This document shows, in pieces, positions 7,238-15,134 of a stretch of DNA of 64,000 nucleotides. This stretch comes from Bauldia sp. (GTDB taxonomy: Bacteria; Pseudomonadota; Alphaproteobacteria; Rhizobiales; Kaistiaceae). Below the pieces are notes generated by a model. It saw only the letters and a program-made list of their open reading frames with translations. It had not been told where the DNA came from and ran no database searches. How positions within the stretch are numbered: position 1 is the first letter of the stretch; the number at the start of each line of letters is the position of its first letter. Made by a program: the position numbers and the translations under genes. Location: positions 233,586 to 297,585 of the forward strand of contig JAHCJZ010000003.1 in NCBI GenBank assembly GCA_026126025.1, given 5' to 3'.

Positions 7238-7471
7238 AAGCGAAGCTGCTCGATTGGGCAGCCTGATTTTCCGCAAAGCCGGAACGCGGATAACCGCATC
7301 TTCGGCTTTCCAGGAACTGAGCCGATATGCCTGAACCTTGCGCGCGACGAGTGGCGTGGGCCAACTCGACTAGCGTGTCTGATGGGCATCAGGTCTTGTC
7401 GATCACATTGCTCTGGTTCTTCGGTATTGAATGACCTTTTCCGTTGTGGCGAACTACACTTGGAGGTAGCG

Positions 7472-8800
7472 ATGGGCGTCAATCTACCGAAGGACAGGAC
7501 GCTGGCAGGGTTTCAGCTGACACAGGTCAAGCAGGCCTTGAAAACATACGCTCGAACCGGCCAAGAGGAGAATTTCTTCGAGGCGAAGTCATTCGCGTCC
7601 TCGCGAATGGAAGCGGCCGCGCTTTACGAGGAACTGCTCGAACGAAAGCTCATCGACCCGAAGGCCCTATCCTACGAGCACTATTTGACGGAGGCCGGCC
7701 TTGCGATTGCGGAAGGGAAAATGCGTCGTAGCCCGCTGAGCACCGCCCGTCGGGTTCTGCATGATCTACTGGCCCGAATTGAACAGATGAATGAGCACTC
7801 CGCGCCGCTCAACGTTGTGCAGCGGGTTTGGCTATTCGGATCGGTCATGCGTGGGCATGATACAGTTGGGGATATCGACCTCGCAATCGAAACCGCCCAT
7901 AATCCCGCGTTTAGTGACGACGCATCGCGTTCGGCGCGACTTCGTGAACTGGTTGATCAGGCGCCGGGTCATCTACTGTATTTCCGGAAACTCAGCTGGC
8001 ACGAGGAGCGAGGTATCTTTGGCGAACGCCGACATCCACTCTTGGCCGGCGCTCACATCGGTTCAGACGAACTCCGGCGAATGGGTGTGCCCTGCCAACT
8101 TATCTTTGACCGAAGCAGGGGCGGCAGGGTTGATGACGAAGTAGTCCCCCGGCACCCAGACTCTCCCGGACGCAGCAACGAGATGGATGCTCCAAGGGAA
8201 CTGCCCGACCTCGCACCACTTTCCTCGGTACCGAGGCCCATGGATGCTCGTTGGATGTCTTCATACAAGGTCGACGGGCGCATCTATCCCCGCCGGCTGT
8301 TCACCGAGAAGCGGACAGTTCTTGGTTCGGGCTCCTTCGTGATGACCGATGATACCGAACTCCGCTGGCACGACTGGCGCCCGTCTTCGTTGAAGGCTGG
8401 CGGCTATAACGGAGTGTCGGAGGTTCTCTTGAAGTATCACGATAGCTGGTTGGATCCGAAGGCGCGAGACGCGGCATCCTTAGTGCTGCGAAGGGCGATC
8501 CGAGACCTCGAAACGGAGATCGAACTGCATATCGAGCTTTCCGACTTTGAGCGCCCACGTCGGTTAAAGCCGGCACTAGAAGGTCCGTTCGTCCATCTGT
8601 GCGGGATGGTGGCTATGATCATATGCGGCGACATCCACCGCCAGACCACTCGTTTGAATGAACGCCAAGTACACAAGCAGATTGCCATAGTTTTTGACGC
8701 GAGCGGGCTGCCCGACGAAATCCGAGATGTCGCGCCAGTTTGGATCGAAAGCCTGCTGCAGGAGCTAGCTCCTCCGGCGCTCGATGGATTGTCACTCTGA
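7472..8800 (+). CDS. Winged-helix / nucleotidyltransferase fusion protein
   Basis: A 442-residue protein with GGAGGT just before the ATG at 7472. Residues 7-90 look like a winged helix (LTQVKQALKTYA, AAALYEELLERKLID, YLTEAGLAIAEG). Residues 115-140 hold the Pol-beta-superfamily signature: Gly123-Ser124, then Asp134-Ile-Asp136 (LFGSVMRGHDTVGDIDLAI). About 230 further residues match nothing I know; they contain helical stretches such as ASLVLRRAIRDLETEIELHIEL. It could nucleotidylate a protein or RNA, like MNT-type enzymes. GC content is lower than the neighbours, and it is the only intact gene of a decayed tRNA-Arg island, so a phage-defence or toxin-control role is possible but unproven. Confidence 0.75.
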   Translation: MGVNLPKDRTLAGFQLTQVKQALKTYARTGQEENFFEAKSFASSRMEAAALYEELLERKLIDPKALSYEHYLTEAGLAIAEGKMRRSPLSTARRVLHDLLARIEQMNEHSAPLNVVQRVWLFGSVMRGHDTVGDIDLAIETAHNPAFSDDASRSARLRELVDQAPGHLLYFRKLSWHEERGIFGERRHPLLAGAHIGSDELRRMGVPCQLIFDRSRGGRVDDEVVPRHPDSPGRSNEMDAPRELPDLAPLSSVPRPMDARWMSSYKVDGRIYPRRLFTEKRTVLGSGSFVMTDDTELRWHDWRPSSLKAGGYNGVSEVLLKYHDSWLDPKARDAASLVLRRAIRDLETEIELHIELSDFERPRRLKPALEGPFVHLCGMVAMIICGDIHRQTTRLNERQVHKQIAIVFDASGLPDEIRDVAPVWIESLLQELAPPALDGLSL

Positions 8801-9186
8801 GGTTGAGCCTACGTGATCAAACGGAAAGCTCTTTTTGCTTCCGCTTCGCGAATCCCGCCGCGTCTCTACCAATGCAACGATGACGAGTCTGGCCGGGAGG
8901 ATGTCCGTCGCCGTCAGCTCGGCACGTCAGCCACACTATCGTCTGCTCGCCGCGGGCGATGGTTGAGACCCAACGTCGTCCCAAGAGCCATTGAGAGACG
9001 CACGTATTTTTTAGCTTGTGAGTAGCGCACCGCCGTGATTTCGAACGCGGGACATCTACCGAGGTGGCGCTCTATCCAACTGAGCGACGGGGCATCTGTT
9101 GCTTACGCAGTGCTTCCGCGACGCATTTATAAGCGCCACGCGAACGAAACGATGCCTTACTAAACGCATGAAATTGTAGGAGAAAA
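8801..9186. other. Intergenic region with degenerate tRNA
   Basis: This is 386 bp between the nucleotidyltransferase gene and tRNA-Arg, with no convincing coding sequence. A 70-codon open frame from 8813 has no codon bias and no family. It contains the degenerate tRNA at 9025-9093. Confidence 0.4.
9025..9093 (-). pseudogene. Degenerate tRNA-like sequence
   Basis: On the minus strand a good D arm (GCTCAGTTGGATAGAGC) and a T-loop (GTTCGAAATC) are in tRNA order. The anticodon stem is broken, the acceptor strands do not pair and there is no CCA. The layout is closest to a tRNA-Arg. It is probably a decayed tRNA carried by, or left from, the island. Confidence 0.6.
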
Positions 9187-9263
<77 letters not shown>

Positions 9264-9437
9264 TTCGGCGCAAGCGGGCGTCCGCCCGGTTGATACAGGA
9301 AGGCCGGCGGGGGGACAACCGCGGCGCAGGCTCGCGCCGCGGCGGCGGACGCGGCTGCTTTCGCGGCGGGGGCGGGCGTGTCACGCTTGGCGTGGCGCTT
9401 GAGCGGGAAGCCGCGGCGGCCGAAGCGGGAGGGGCCA

Positions 9438-10265
9438 ATGGGGGATGGGCAGGAGCAGCGGCCGGCGAGTCCGGCCGATGTGTATGAGGCGGTGTTCGTG
9501 CCGGCGATCTTCGAGCCGCTCACGCGGGCGACGCTCGACCTCGCGCGGCCGCAGCCTGGCGAGCGGGTGCTCGACCTCGCCTGCGGCACGGGCATCGTGG
9601 CGCGGCGGGCGGCGCCGCTCGTCGGCGATGGCGGCAGCGTCGTCGGGCTCGATCTGCGGCCGGGGATGATCGCCAAGGCGCGGTCCCTGCCGGCGCCGGA
9701 GGGCGCGGCGATCGACTGGCGGGAGGGCGACGCGACAGCGCTTCCCTTCGCCGCCGGCACGTTCGACCTCGTGCTGTGCCAGCAAGGCCTCCAGTTCTTC
9801 CCCGACCGCACGGCGGCCGCGGCCGAGATGCGCCGCGTCCTCGCCGACGGCGGGCGCGCAGTCCTCGCCGTGTGGCGGGGCCTGGAGCATCTGACGCTGT
9901 TTCGCGAGCTGACCGAGGCCGAGGCCCGCCATCTGGCGAAGCTCGGCGTCAGCTATGAGGAGATCGCGCTGCCGTTCCTGATGGGGGACGAAGGCGAGAT
10001 CCGCGCCGCGCTCGCCGCCGGCGGCTTCACCGCGATCACGATCAGCGAGGCGACGATCACGGCCTCGTTCCCGTCCGCGGACCGCTTCGTGCGCGACGTC
10101 GAGACGGCCTATGCTTCGGTCATGCCGCAATTCGTCGACGACCCGTCGGCGTTCGAGGCGTTCGTCGCGGCGGTGGCGGCGGATCTCGCGCCGGCGCTGG
10201 CGCGCTATCGTGACGGCGACGGCGTGCGGTTCACCCTCAAGGCGCACATGGCAGTCGCGCAGTAG
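9438..10265 (+). CDS. Class I SAM-dependent methyltransferase
   Basis: A 275-residue methyltransferase of the UbiE/Methyltransf_11 type. Motif I is VLDLACGTGIVARRAAPLV, followed by an acidic motif II (VVGLDLRPGMI), GDATALPF and FDLVLCQQGLQFFPD. The ATG at 9438 has a GGGAGGGG ribosome site. The substrate cannot be read from the sequence. It follows tRNA-Arg and faces the convergent pentapeptide-repeat gene, with a dispersed repeat between them. Confidence 0.85.
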   Translation: MGDGQEQRPASPADVYEAVFVPAIFEPLTRATLDLARPQPGERVLDLACGTGIVARRAAPLVGDGGSVVGLDLRPGMIAKARSLPAPEGAAIDWREGDATALPFAAGTFDLVLCQQGLQFFPDRTAAAAEMRRVLADGGRAVLAVWRGLEHLTLFRELTEAEARHLAKLGVSYEEIALPFLMGDEGEIRAALAAGGFTAITISEATITASFPSADRFVRDVETAYASVMPQFVDDPSAFEAFVAAVAADLAPALARYRDGDGVRFTLKAHMAVAQ

Positions 10266-10332
10266 GGATGACCGGCCGCTCGTCAGTTCGCTGGCGTGAG
10301 CGGGTCTACCAGCGGCGCCGTCGCTGGGCAGA

Positions 10333-10380
10333 CCCCTCCCCGAAACGCTGCGCGTTTCGACCCTCCCGCAAGGGGAGGGT
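10333..10380. repeat. Dispersed GC-rich palindromic repeat, type B
   Basis: The repeat is made of CCCTCCC/GGGAGGG arms around CGAAACG-CTGCG-CGTTTCG. A longer version is at 23102-23215. It lies between convergent genes and may act as a bidirectional terminator. Confidence 0.7.
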
Positions 10381-10433
10381 TGATTCCAGCGTGCTCGGCC
10401 TTCGCTCCACCTCGCTCGCGGCCGGCGGTTCGC

Positions 10434-11981
10434 CTACTGCGCGGGGCGGCCGTCGGGCATGATGGTGCCGGCGAAGATGGCATCGGTGAAGTCGGCGCCG
10501 CTGGAGCGGGCGAGGTTCAGGGTGGCGTCGGTGAGGTCGGTGCCGACCAGGACGGCGTTGGTGAGGTCGGTCAGGCGGAGGTCCGCCCCGGTAGCGGTCG
10601 CGCCGGAGAGGTCGGCGCTGATGAACCGCACCTGGTAGAACGACGCCCCGGTCAGGTCGGCGCCGACCAGCGTGGCGCGCTGGAAATCGGATTCGGCGAA
10701 GAAGGTCTCGGTCAGCACCGCGCCCGTCAGGTTCGCGCCGGCATAGTTGCCGTTGCGGGCGAGCGAGCCGCGGAACTGTGCGCCGGTGAGGTTGGCGCCG
10801 GTGAAGCGCGCCCTCTGCGCCCGGGTGCGGTCGAGAACGGCGCCGGCGAAGACTGCCGCCGCCGCATCGGTGCCATACATCAGCGCCTCGGTGAGATCGG
10901 CGCCGGAAAGGTTCGCCCGCTTCAGATCCGCGAGGTTGAGGTCGGTGCCGCGAAGGTCGGCGCCTTCGAGGTTGGCGCCGGCGAGGATCGTGCGGTGCAG
11001 CATCGAGAAGGAGAGATTCGCGCCGGATAGATCGGCGCCGGCAAGGTTGCGGCGGCGCAGATCGACACCCGCAAGGTCGCAGTCGGGGCAATCATCGGTC
11101 AGGCCGGCGAGGAAGGCCTCGCGGCCGGTGGCGTCGGCGGGAAGGTCCTCGACGGTCTCGTCGACGATTTCGGCCGCGACGACCCCGGAACCGCCGAAGA
11201 GGGCTGAATCGTAGATCTCCAGACGGCCGATGCTCTCGAAATAGCCGACGCGGATCTGGGCGTTGGCGGGATCGACCAGCGTCTGGCCCGGCTTGCGCAG
11301 AAGCCGCGACACGGTGAAGGCGACGCGGCCATCGTCGAAGGCCTTGGTGCAGTCTTCCTTGATCAGGAAGGCGCCCAGCGGCTCCTCGCCCGGCTCGGGC
11401 GGGACGTCGACGCATTCCCACCCGCCGGCACCGAGATAGGTGCGCACCCCGCCCGGCATCGAATAGGCGAGCTGGCGGCGGGCGATCGAGACGCGGTTGT
11501 CGGTGACCGCGCGGATGCCGCGAACGATACCGTCATCGTCGATCAGGACCGACAGCACCACCTCGTAGGTGAGGAGGCGGGTGCCCTGCGTGCGCTCGAC
11601 GATCGGGGCGAACTCCATCGCCCGCGCCCAGTATTCCAGCGCGTCGTCATAGTTGAAGGTGACTTCGTGGAGGCCGTTGGCGTCAGCCGGGCAGGTCGCG
11701 AAGTCGGCGAAGCCCGCCAGCCGCAGCGACGGCGGGCCGCCATTGGTGCCGCAGGCGAATTCCTGGAACGCCTGAGGCTGCTGCGACCAGTGCACGCCGA
11801 CGGCGAGGTTCCAGAAGTCGGGAACGTCGATGCGGAGCCCCTGCGCACCCGACGCGGCATGCTGCGCGGAGGCGGCAGCCGGAAGCAGCATCGCGGCGAG
11901 CGCCGCCGCGACGAGGCGCGCCGCCCGCCACCCCTGGCGGCGGCCGGACAGAACCGCGGCGGATGCCCGGCCAGGACCCAT
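10434..11981 (-). CDS. Exported pentapeptide-repeat protein
   Basis: A 515-residue protein from the ATG at 11981, four bases after the stop of the cytochrome gene upstream. An N-terminal Arg-rich signal region (LVAAALAAMLLPAAASAQ) is followed by about 250 residues of unrecognised domain, with cysteines at ACGTNG, TCPAD, ECV and DCT. From about residue 310 to the end there are tandem A(D/N)LxG pentapeptide repeats (LAGADLSGANLSFSM, LEGADLRGTDLNLADL), enough for several coils of a right-handed quadrilateral beta-helix. Coupling to a c-type cytochrome and the PQQ dehydrogenase suggests a periplasmic scaffold or partner; this is inference. Confidence 0.8.
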   Translation of the reverse strand: MGPGRASAAVLSGRRQGWRAARLVAAALAAMLLPAAASAQHAASGAQGLRIDVPDFWNLAVGVHWSQQPQAFQEFACGTNGGPPSLRLAGFADFATCPADANGLHEVTFNYDDALEYWARAMEFAPIVERTQGTRLLTYEVVLSVLIDDDGIVRGIRAVTDNRVSIARRQLAYSMPGGVRTYLGAGGWECVDVPPEPGEEPLGAFLIKEDCTKAFDDGRVAFTVSRLLRKPGQTLVDPANAQIRVGYFESIGRLEIYDSALFGGSGVVAAEIVDETVEDLPADATGREAFLAGLTDDCPDCDLAGVDLRRRNLAGADLSGANLSFSMLHRTILAGANLEGADLRGTDLNLADLKRANLSGADLTEALMYGTDAAAAVFAGAVLDRTRAQRARFTGANLTGAQFRGSLARNGNYAGANLTGAVLTETFFAESDFQRATLVGADLTGASFYQVRFISADLSGATATGADLRLTDLTNAVLVGTDLTDATLNLARSSGADFTDAIFAGTIMPDGRPAQ

Positions 11982-11985
11982 GGCG

Positions 11986-12588
11986 CTAGCGGAAGATGGC
12001 GTCGCAGGGCGCCTCGTCGCCGAAGAACAGCAGGCACTCATCGTAGGTCGGCTGGTTGGGCAGACCGACGACGCGCGCCATCAGATAGACGACGATGTCG
12101 TCGAGCTGCTGCTGGCTGAAATTGGTGCGTCCGCGGGGCGGCAGCTGCATGTCGCCGACATTGAACCGGTCGATGCCGTAGCAGCGGCCGTCCATGTTGT
12201 AGGCCTGCTGGTCGTAGCGCGGCATGATCGCGCCCGGGCGGCCGCAGGCGATCGTCAGCCGCAGCAGCTCCGGCGTCAGCAGCGACGCGCGCAGCGACGG
12301 CCCCTGCGGGTTCTCACCCTCGCGCACGCCATTGGCTGCCCAGCCATGGCAGGCGCGGCAGCCGCCTTCCTTGTAGACCTGGAGGCCGGCTTCGACCTGC
12401 GCTTCGTCATAGGTGACGGCCGCGTCCCCGTCGGCGGGCGCTTCCTCGCCGGCTGCCGGCGGATCGTCCTCCGCGACCGCGATCGCCGTGCCGGCGCCGC
12501 CGATCAGGGCGACCGCGAAGACGGCAAGGACCGTCCGGCGGATGCCGCCGGCCGGGATGACTGCGCCCCATCGTGCAAGAAGGCTCAT
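11986..12588 (-). CDS. Periplasmic c-type cytochrome
   Basis: A 200-residue protein. An N-terminal hydrophobic segment (about 20-40, VLAVFAVALIGGAGTAIAVA) serves as signal or anchor. The single haem motif CRACH is at residues 77-81 and a probable axial Met at 122 (GAIMPRYD). Extra cysteines (IACGRPG, RCYGID, ECLLFF, APCDAIF) are unusual for a simple class I cytochrome. It probably takes electrons from the PQQ dehydrogenase encoded upstream, from which it is separated by a terminator hairpin. It reads four bases before the pentapeptide-repeat gene. Confidence 0.85.
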   Translation of the reverse strand: MSLLARWGAVIPAGGIRRTVLAVFAVALIGGAGTAIAVAEDDPPAAGEEAPADGDAAVTYDEAQVEAGLQVYKEGGCRACHGWAANGVREGENPQGPSLRASLLTPELLRLTIACGRPGAIMPRYDQQAYNMDGRCYGIDRFNVGDMQLPPRGRTNFSQQQLDDIVVYLMARVVGLPNQPTYDECLLFFGDEAPCDAIFR

Positions 12589-12638
12589 GAATGTCGAACT
12601 CCGATGCTCATGCGAAAACAACAAACGCCCAGCCGGGC

Positions 12639-12668
12639 AAAAGTGCGGCGGCCAATGGCCGCCGCACT
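12639..12668 (-). terminator. Terminator between dehydrogenase and cytochrome genes
   Basis: A 12-bp perfect stem (AGTGCGGCGGCC with its complement, 3-nt loop, 12642-12668) is followed on the minus strand by TTTT. It lies just after the dehydrogenase stop and 51 bp before the cytochrome start. Partial read-through would give less cytochrome than dehydrogenase mRNA. Confidence 0.75.
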
Positions 12669-12687
12669 CCAGTTCATCGACGCTCGC

Positions 12688-14454
12688 CTAGAGCGAGAAG
12701 AACAGCATGATCGCCGCGGGATTGGCGTTCGCCATCGCCGAAGCGTTCGGGTCGTCGCCATGCTCGGCGTAGCGGTGGAAGTCGGCACCCACGCCGCCCG
12801 GACCGACCGGGAGGGCGATGTACTGCTTGCCGTTCACCGCAAAGCTGATCGGCGGCGCCTCGATGCCGGTGCCGGTGTTGAAGTTCCACAGCACCTCCAT
12901 CGTCTCGTCGTCGAGGGCGAAGAAGTCGCCGTTCAGCGAGGCGCTGAACACCAGGCCGCCGGCCGTGGTCAGGACGCCGGCGCGGCCGATATACGGCATC
13001 GAGTGCCGCGCGACGACCGTGCCGGTGGCCGAATCGACTGCCGTCACGCTGCCGGTCAGCGGGGTGTCGCCGGTGACGCCGCCGACCTGGCCGAACCCGG
13101 CGAAGCCGGTGGCGAAGTCGTTGCAGCCTTCCATCGCCGAGCCATAGGCGTAGCCGGTCAGCTCGCTGTAGCTGGTCGGGTAGAAGTTCACGCCACCTTC
13201 CCAGTACGGGCAGAAGTTCAGGTTGCGGTCCGGCATCATCTGCGGCGCGCCGCCGAAGCCCGGCAGCTCGAGCAGCTCGCCCGCGCCGCGATAGATCTGA
13301 ACGTCGAGGTTCGGATCGTACTCGACCGGCTTGCCGGTCTTCGGGTCGAGGCCCTCCGACCAGGTCAGCTGCTCGACATACTGGCCGCCATTGATGAACT
13401 CGCCGGTGATGGCGTCGAGCTGGTAGAAGAAGCCGTTGCGGCCGAAATGGGCCAGCGTCGCACGACCGTCGACCTCGTAGAGCAGCTGGGTACCGACCTC
13501 GTCATAGTCCCAGCTGTCGTTCGGGGTGTACTGGAAGTACCACACCAGCTCGCCGGTATCGGCGTTCAGCGCCACGGTGCTGTCGGTGTAGAGATTGTCG
13601 CCGGGACGGAGCGTCGGATCCCAGTCGGGCTGCGGGTTGCCGATGCCCCAGACCACGAGGTTCTGGTTGACGTCGTAGGAGCCGGTCGCCCAGACAGCGC
13701 CGCCGCCGATTTCCGCGGTTTCGGGGATGACCCAGGTCTCGGAGCCGGGCTCGCCCGGTCCGGGGATGGTGTAGAACGTCCACACCGGATCGCCATTGGC
13801 GGCGTCACGCGCTTCGAGGCGGCCGCGCATCGGGCCGTCGCCGCCGGCGGGGCCCATGATGACCTTGCCGTCGATGGCGAGCGGGGCCATCGTGAAGTAC
13901 TCGACCGGGTTCCGCTCGGTCGGGACCGCCCACATGAGCTCGCCCGTGGTGGCGTCGGTGCCGAACAGATAGCCGTCGAGGCCGATGCTGTAGATGGTGT
14001 TGCCGAGAAGGGCGACGCCGCGATTGTTGGTGATGCCGTCGGTCTCGCGCGGGGTCTGCGGGTCCATGACCCAGCGGATGAAGGCGCGGTCGCCGGCCGT
14101 CAGGTCGATGCCATAGACGCGGCCCCAGCCGTCGACCATGTACATCGTGCCGTTGTCGACCAGCGGCGTGGCGTGCAGCGAGGAGATGGCGAAACCGCCG
14201 GCCTCCGGCAGCGCCAGCGGCAGCATGTGGCTTACCCGCAGGCCCGCGACGTTGTCGGTGTTGATCTCGTCGAGCGGCGAGAAGCGGTGGCTGTCATAGG
14301 TGCGGCCGTAGGAGAGCCAGTTCTCCGGCTCGGGATTGACGAGGCGGTCGAAGGCGACGTCGGCAGCCTGAACCATCGCCGTGGTGGCGAGCAGGCCGGC
14401 CGCGGCAAAACCAAGTCGCGCCAGACGACGCGACGACTTCGCGATAGTGCTCAT
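12688..14454 (-). CDS. PQQ-dependent alcohol dehydrogenase, lanthanide-type signature
   Basis: A 588-residue quinoprotein with a signal peptide (LGFAAAGLLATTAMVQA) and an eight-blade propeller of tryptophan-docking type (VNPEPENWLSYGRTYDSHRFSPLDEIN, NADTGELVWYFQYTPNDSWDYDEVG, in sections). Asp316-Tyr317-Asp318 (SWDYDEV) matches the XoxF/ExaF-type DYD motif. The second Asp is Ala in calcium-dependent MxaF, so a lanthanide-PQQ cofactor is predicted. No haem motif is present, so electrons must leave through a separate cytochrome; two are encoded next door. GGAGG precedes the ATG at 14454. The true alcohol substrate is unknown. Confidence 0.9.
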   Translation of the reverse strand: MSTIAKSSRRLARLGFAAAGLLATTAMVQAADVAFDRLVNPEPENWLSYGRTYDSHRFSPLDEINTDNVAGLRVSHMLPLALPEAGGFAISSLHATPLVDNGTMYMVDGWGRVYGIDLTAGDRAFIRWVMDPQTPRETDGITNNRGVALLGNTIYSIGLDGYLFGTDATTGELMWAVPTERNPVEYFTMAPLAIDGKVIMGPAGGDGPMRGRLEARDAANGDPVWTFYTIPGPGEPGSETWVIPETAEIGGGAVWATGSYDVNQNLVVWGIGNPQPDWDPTLRPGDNLYTDSTVALNADTGELVWYFQYTPNDSWDYDEVGTQLLYEVDGRATLAHFGRNGFFYQLDAITGEFINGGQYVEQLTWSEGLDPKTGKPVEYDPNLDVQIYRGAGELLELPGFGGAPQMMPDRNLNFCPYWEGGVNFYPTSYSELTGYAYGSAMEGCNDFATGFAGFGQVGGVTGDTPLTGSVTAVDSATGTVVARHSMPYIGRAGVLTTAGGLVFSASLNGDFFALDDETMEVLWNFNTGTGIEAPPISFAVNGKQYIALPVGPGGVGADFHRYAEHGDDPNASAMANANPAAIMLFFSL

Positions 14455-14472
14455 AATTCCTCCCAAAGACAG

Positions 14473-14518
14473 GCCGTTATCGGCCTTATTGATTCGCCGT
14501 TATCGGCCTTATTGATTC
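14473..14518 (-). repeat. Perfect 23-bp tandem duplication upstream of the dehydrogenase
   Basis: Two identical 23-bp units (14473-14495, 14496-14518) stand directly upstream of the ribosome site. Each contains CCGATAACGG, and where a unit meets the following base the sequence GGCCG-ATAA-CGGCC forms a perfect hairpin or dyad. Candidate regulator sites or leader elements. Confidence 0.85.
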
Positions 14519-14620
14519 AATGCGGATCGGGGGTTGCCGCCGTCTCCGGGCGACCCGCCGTTTCCTGATCCGGACCCCCATCTGGGGTATCCGCCCCCAC
14601 CTCTAGCAGGTCGGCGTCCG

Positions 14621-15016
14621 TTAGCGAAGGGCCGCAACGTCCGCTTCGCTCACGATGCCGAAATCATTGCTCCCCAGATTGAGGACGAAGGTTGCGATGG
14701 CCGCGATCTCGTGGTCGTCGAGCCGGGTGGCGAAGGACGGCATGTAGATCGACCCGCGCAATATCTGCGTGGCGACGCGGTCGGGCCGGGCGAGGCGCGC
14801 ATTGCCGACGAGCCTCGGGCCGATCCCGCCCTCGGCGCCTTCGCCGTGGCAGCGCGCGCAATGGGTCAGGAACAGCGCGCCGCCTTCGTCGATCAGACTC
14901 GCGGCAGCATCATCGGCCGGAGCGGTGGCGACGACGTCATGCGCGCTGGCGGACGCCATAGCGAGCGCGGCCGCCACGAGGCCCGCGGCCAGCGCCATGC
15001 CCCTGCGACGGGTCAC
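14621..15016 (-). CDS. Small c-type cytochrome
   Basis: A 131-residue class I cytochrome. The GTG at 15016 has GGGAGGA a few bases upstream and gives a signal peptide with an RRR n-region (GMALAAGLVAAALAMASASA). The haem motif CARCH is at about residues 53-57, and the axial Met is in YMPSF (about residue 93). It lies upstream of the PQQ dehydrogenase on the same strand, with a 166-bp gap holding the tandem repeats, and is a candidate XoxG-like electron acceptor. Later ATG starts are possible but would shorten the signal. Confidence 0.85.
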   Translation of the reverse strand: MTRRRGMALAAGLVAAALAMASASAHDVVATAPADDAAASLIDEGGALFLTHCARCHGEGAEGGIGPRLVGNARLARPDRVATQILRGSIYMPSFATRLDDHEIAAIATFVLNLGSNDFGIVSEADVAALR

Positions 15017-15134
15017 GGTCTTCCTCCCTGCCGGTATTTCCCGATCTTGGACGGAGACTAGCATCCGGCCTGCCGGAATGGAAAAGGCCGCGAACCTTGC
15101 GGTCCGCGGCCTTCCGGAAGCGCAATGCGAAGGC

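Noticed and set aside
7106..7471. Fused protein of 564 residues starting with GTG at 7106
   Set aside because: The first 44 codons belong to an integrase remnant and the following part has no similarity or codon bias. The true gene starts at 7472 with its own ribosome site.
8813..9025. 70-codon open frame after the nucleotidyltransferase gene
   Set aside because: No ribosome site, irregular codon use, and it runs into the degenerate tRNA.
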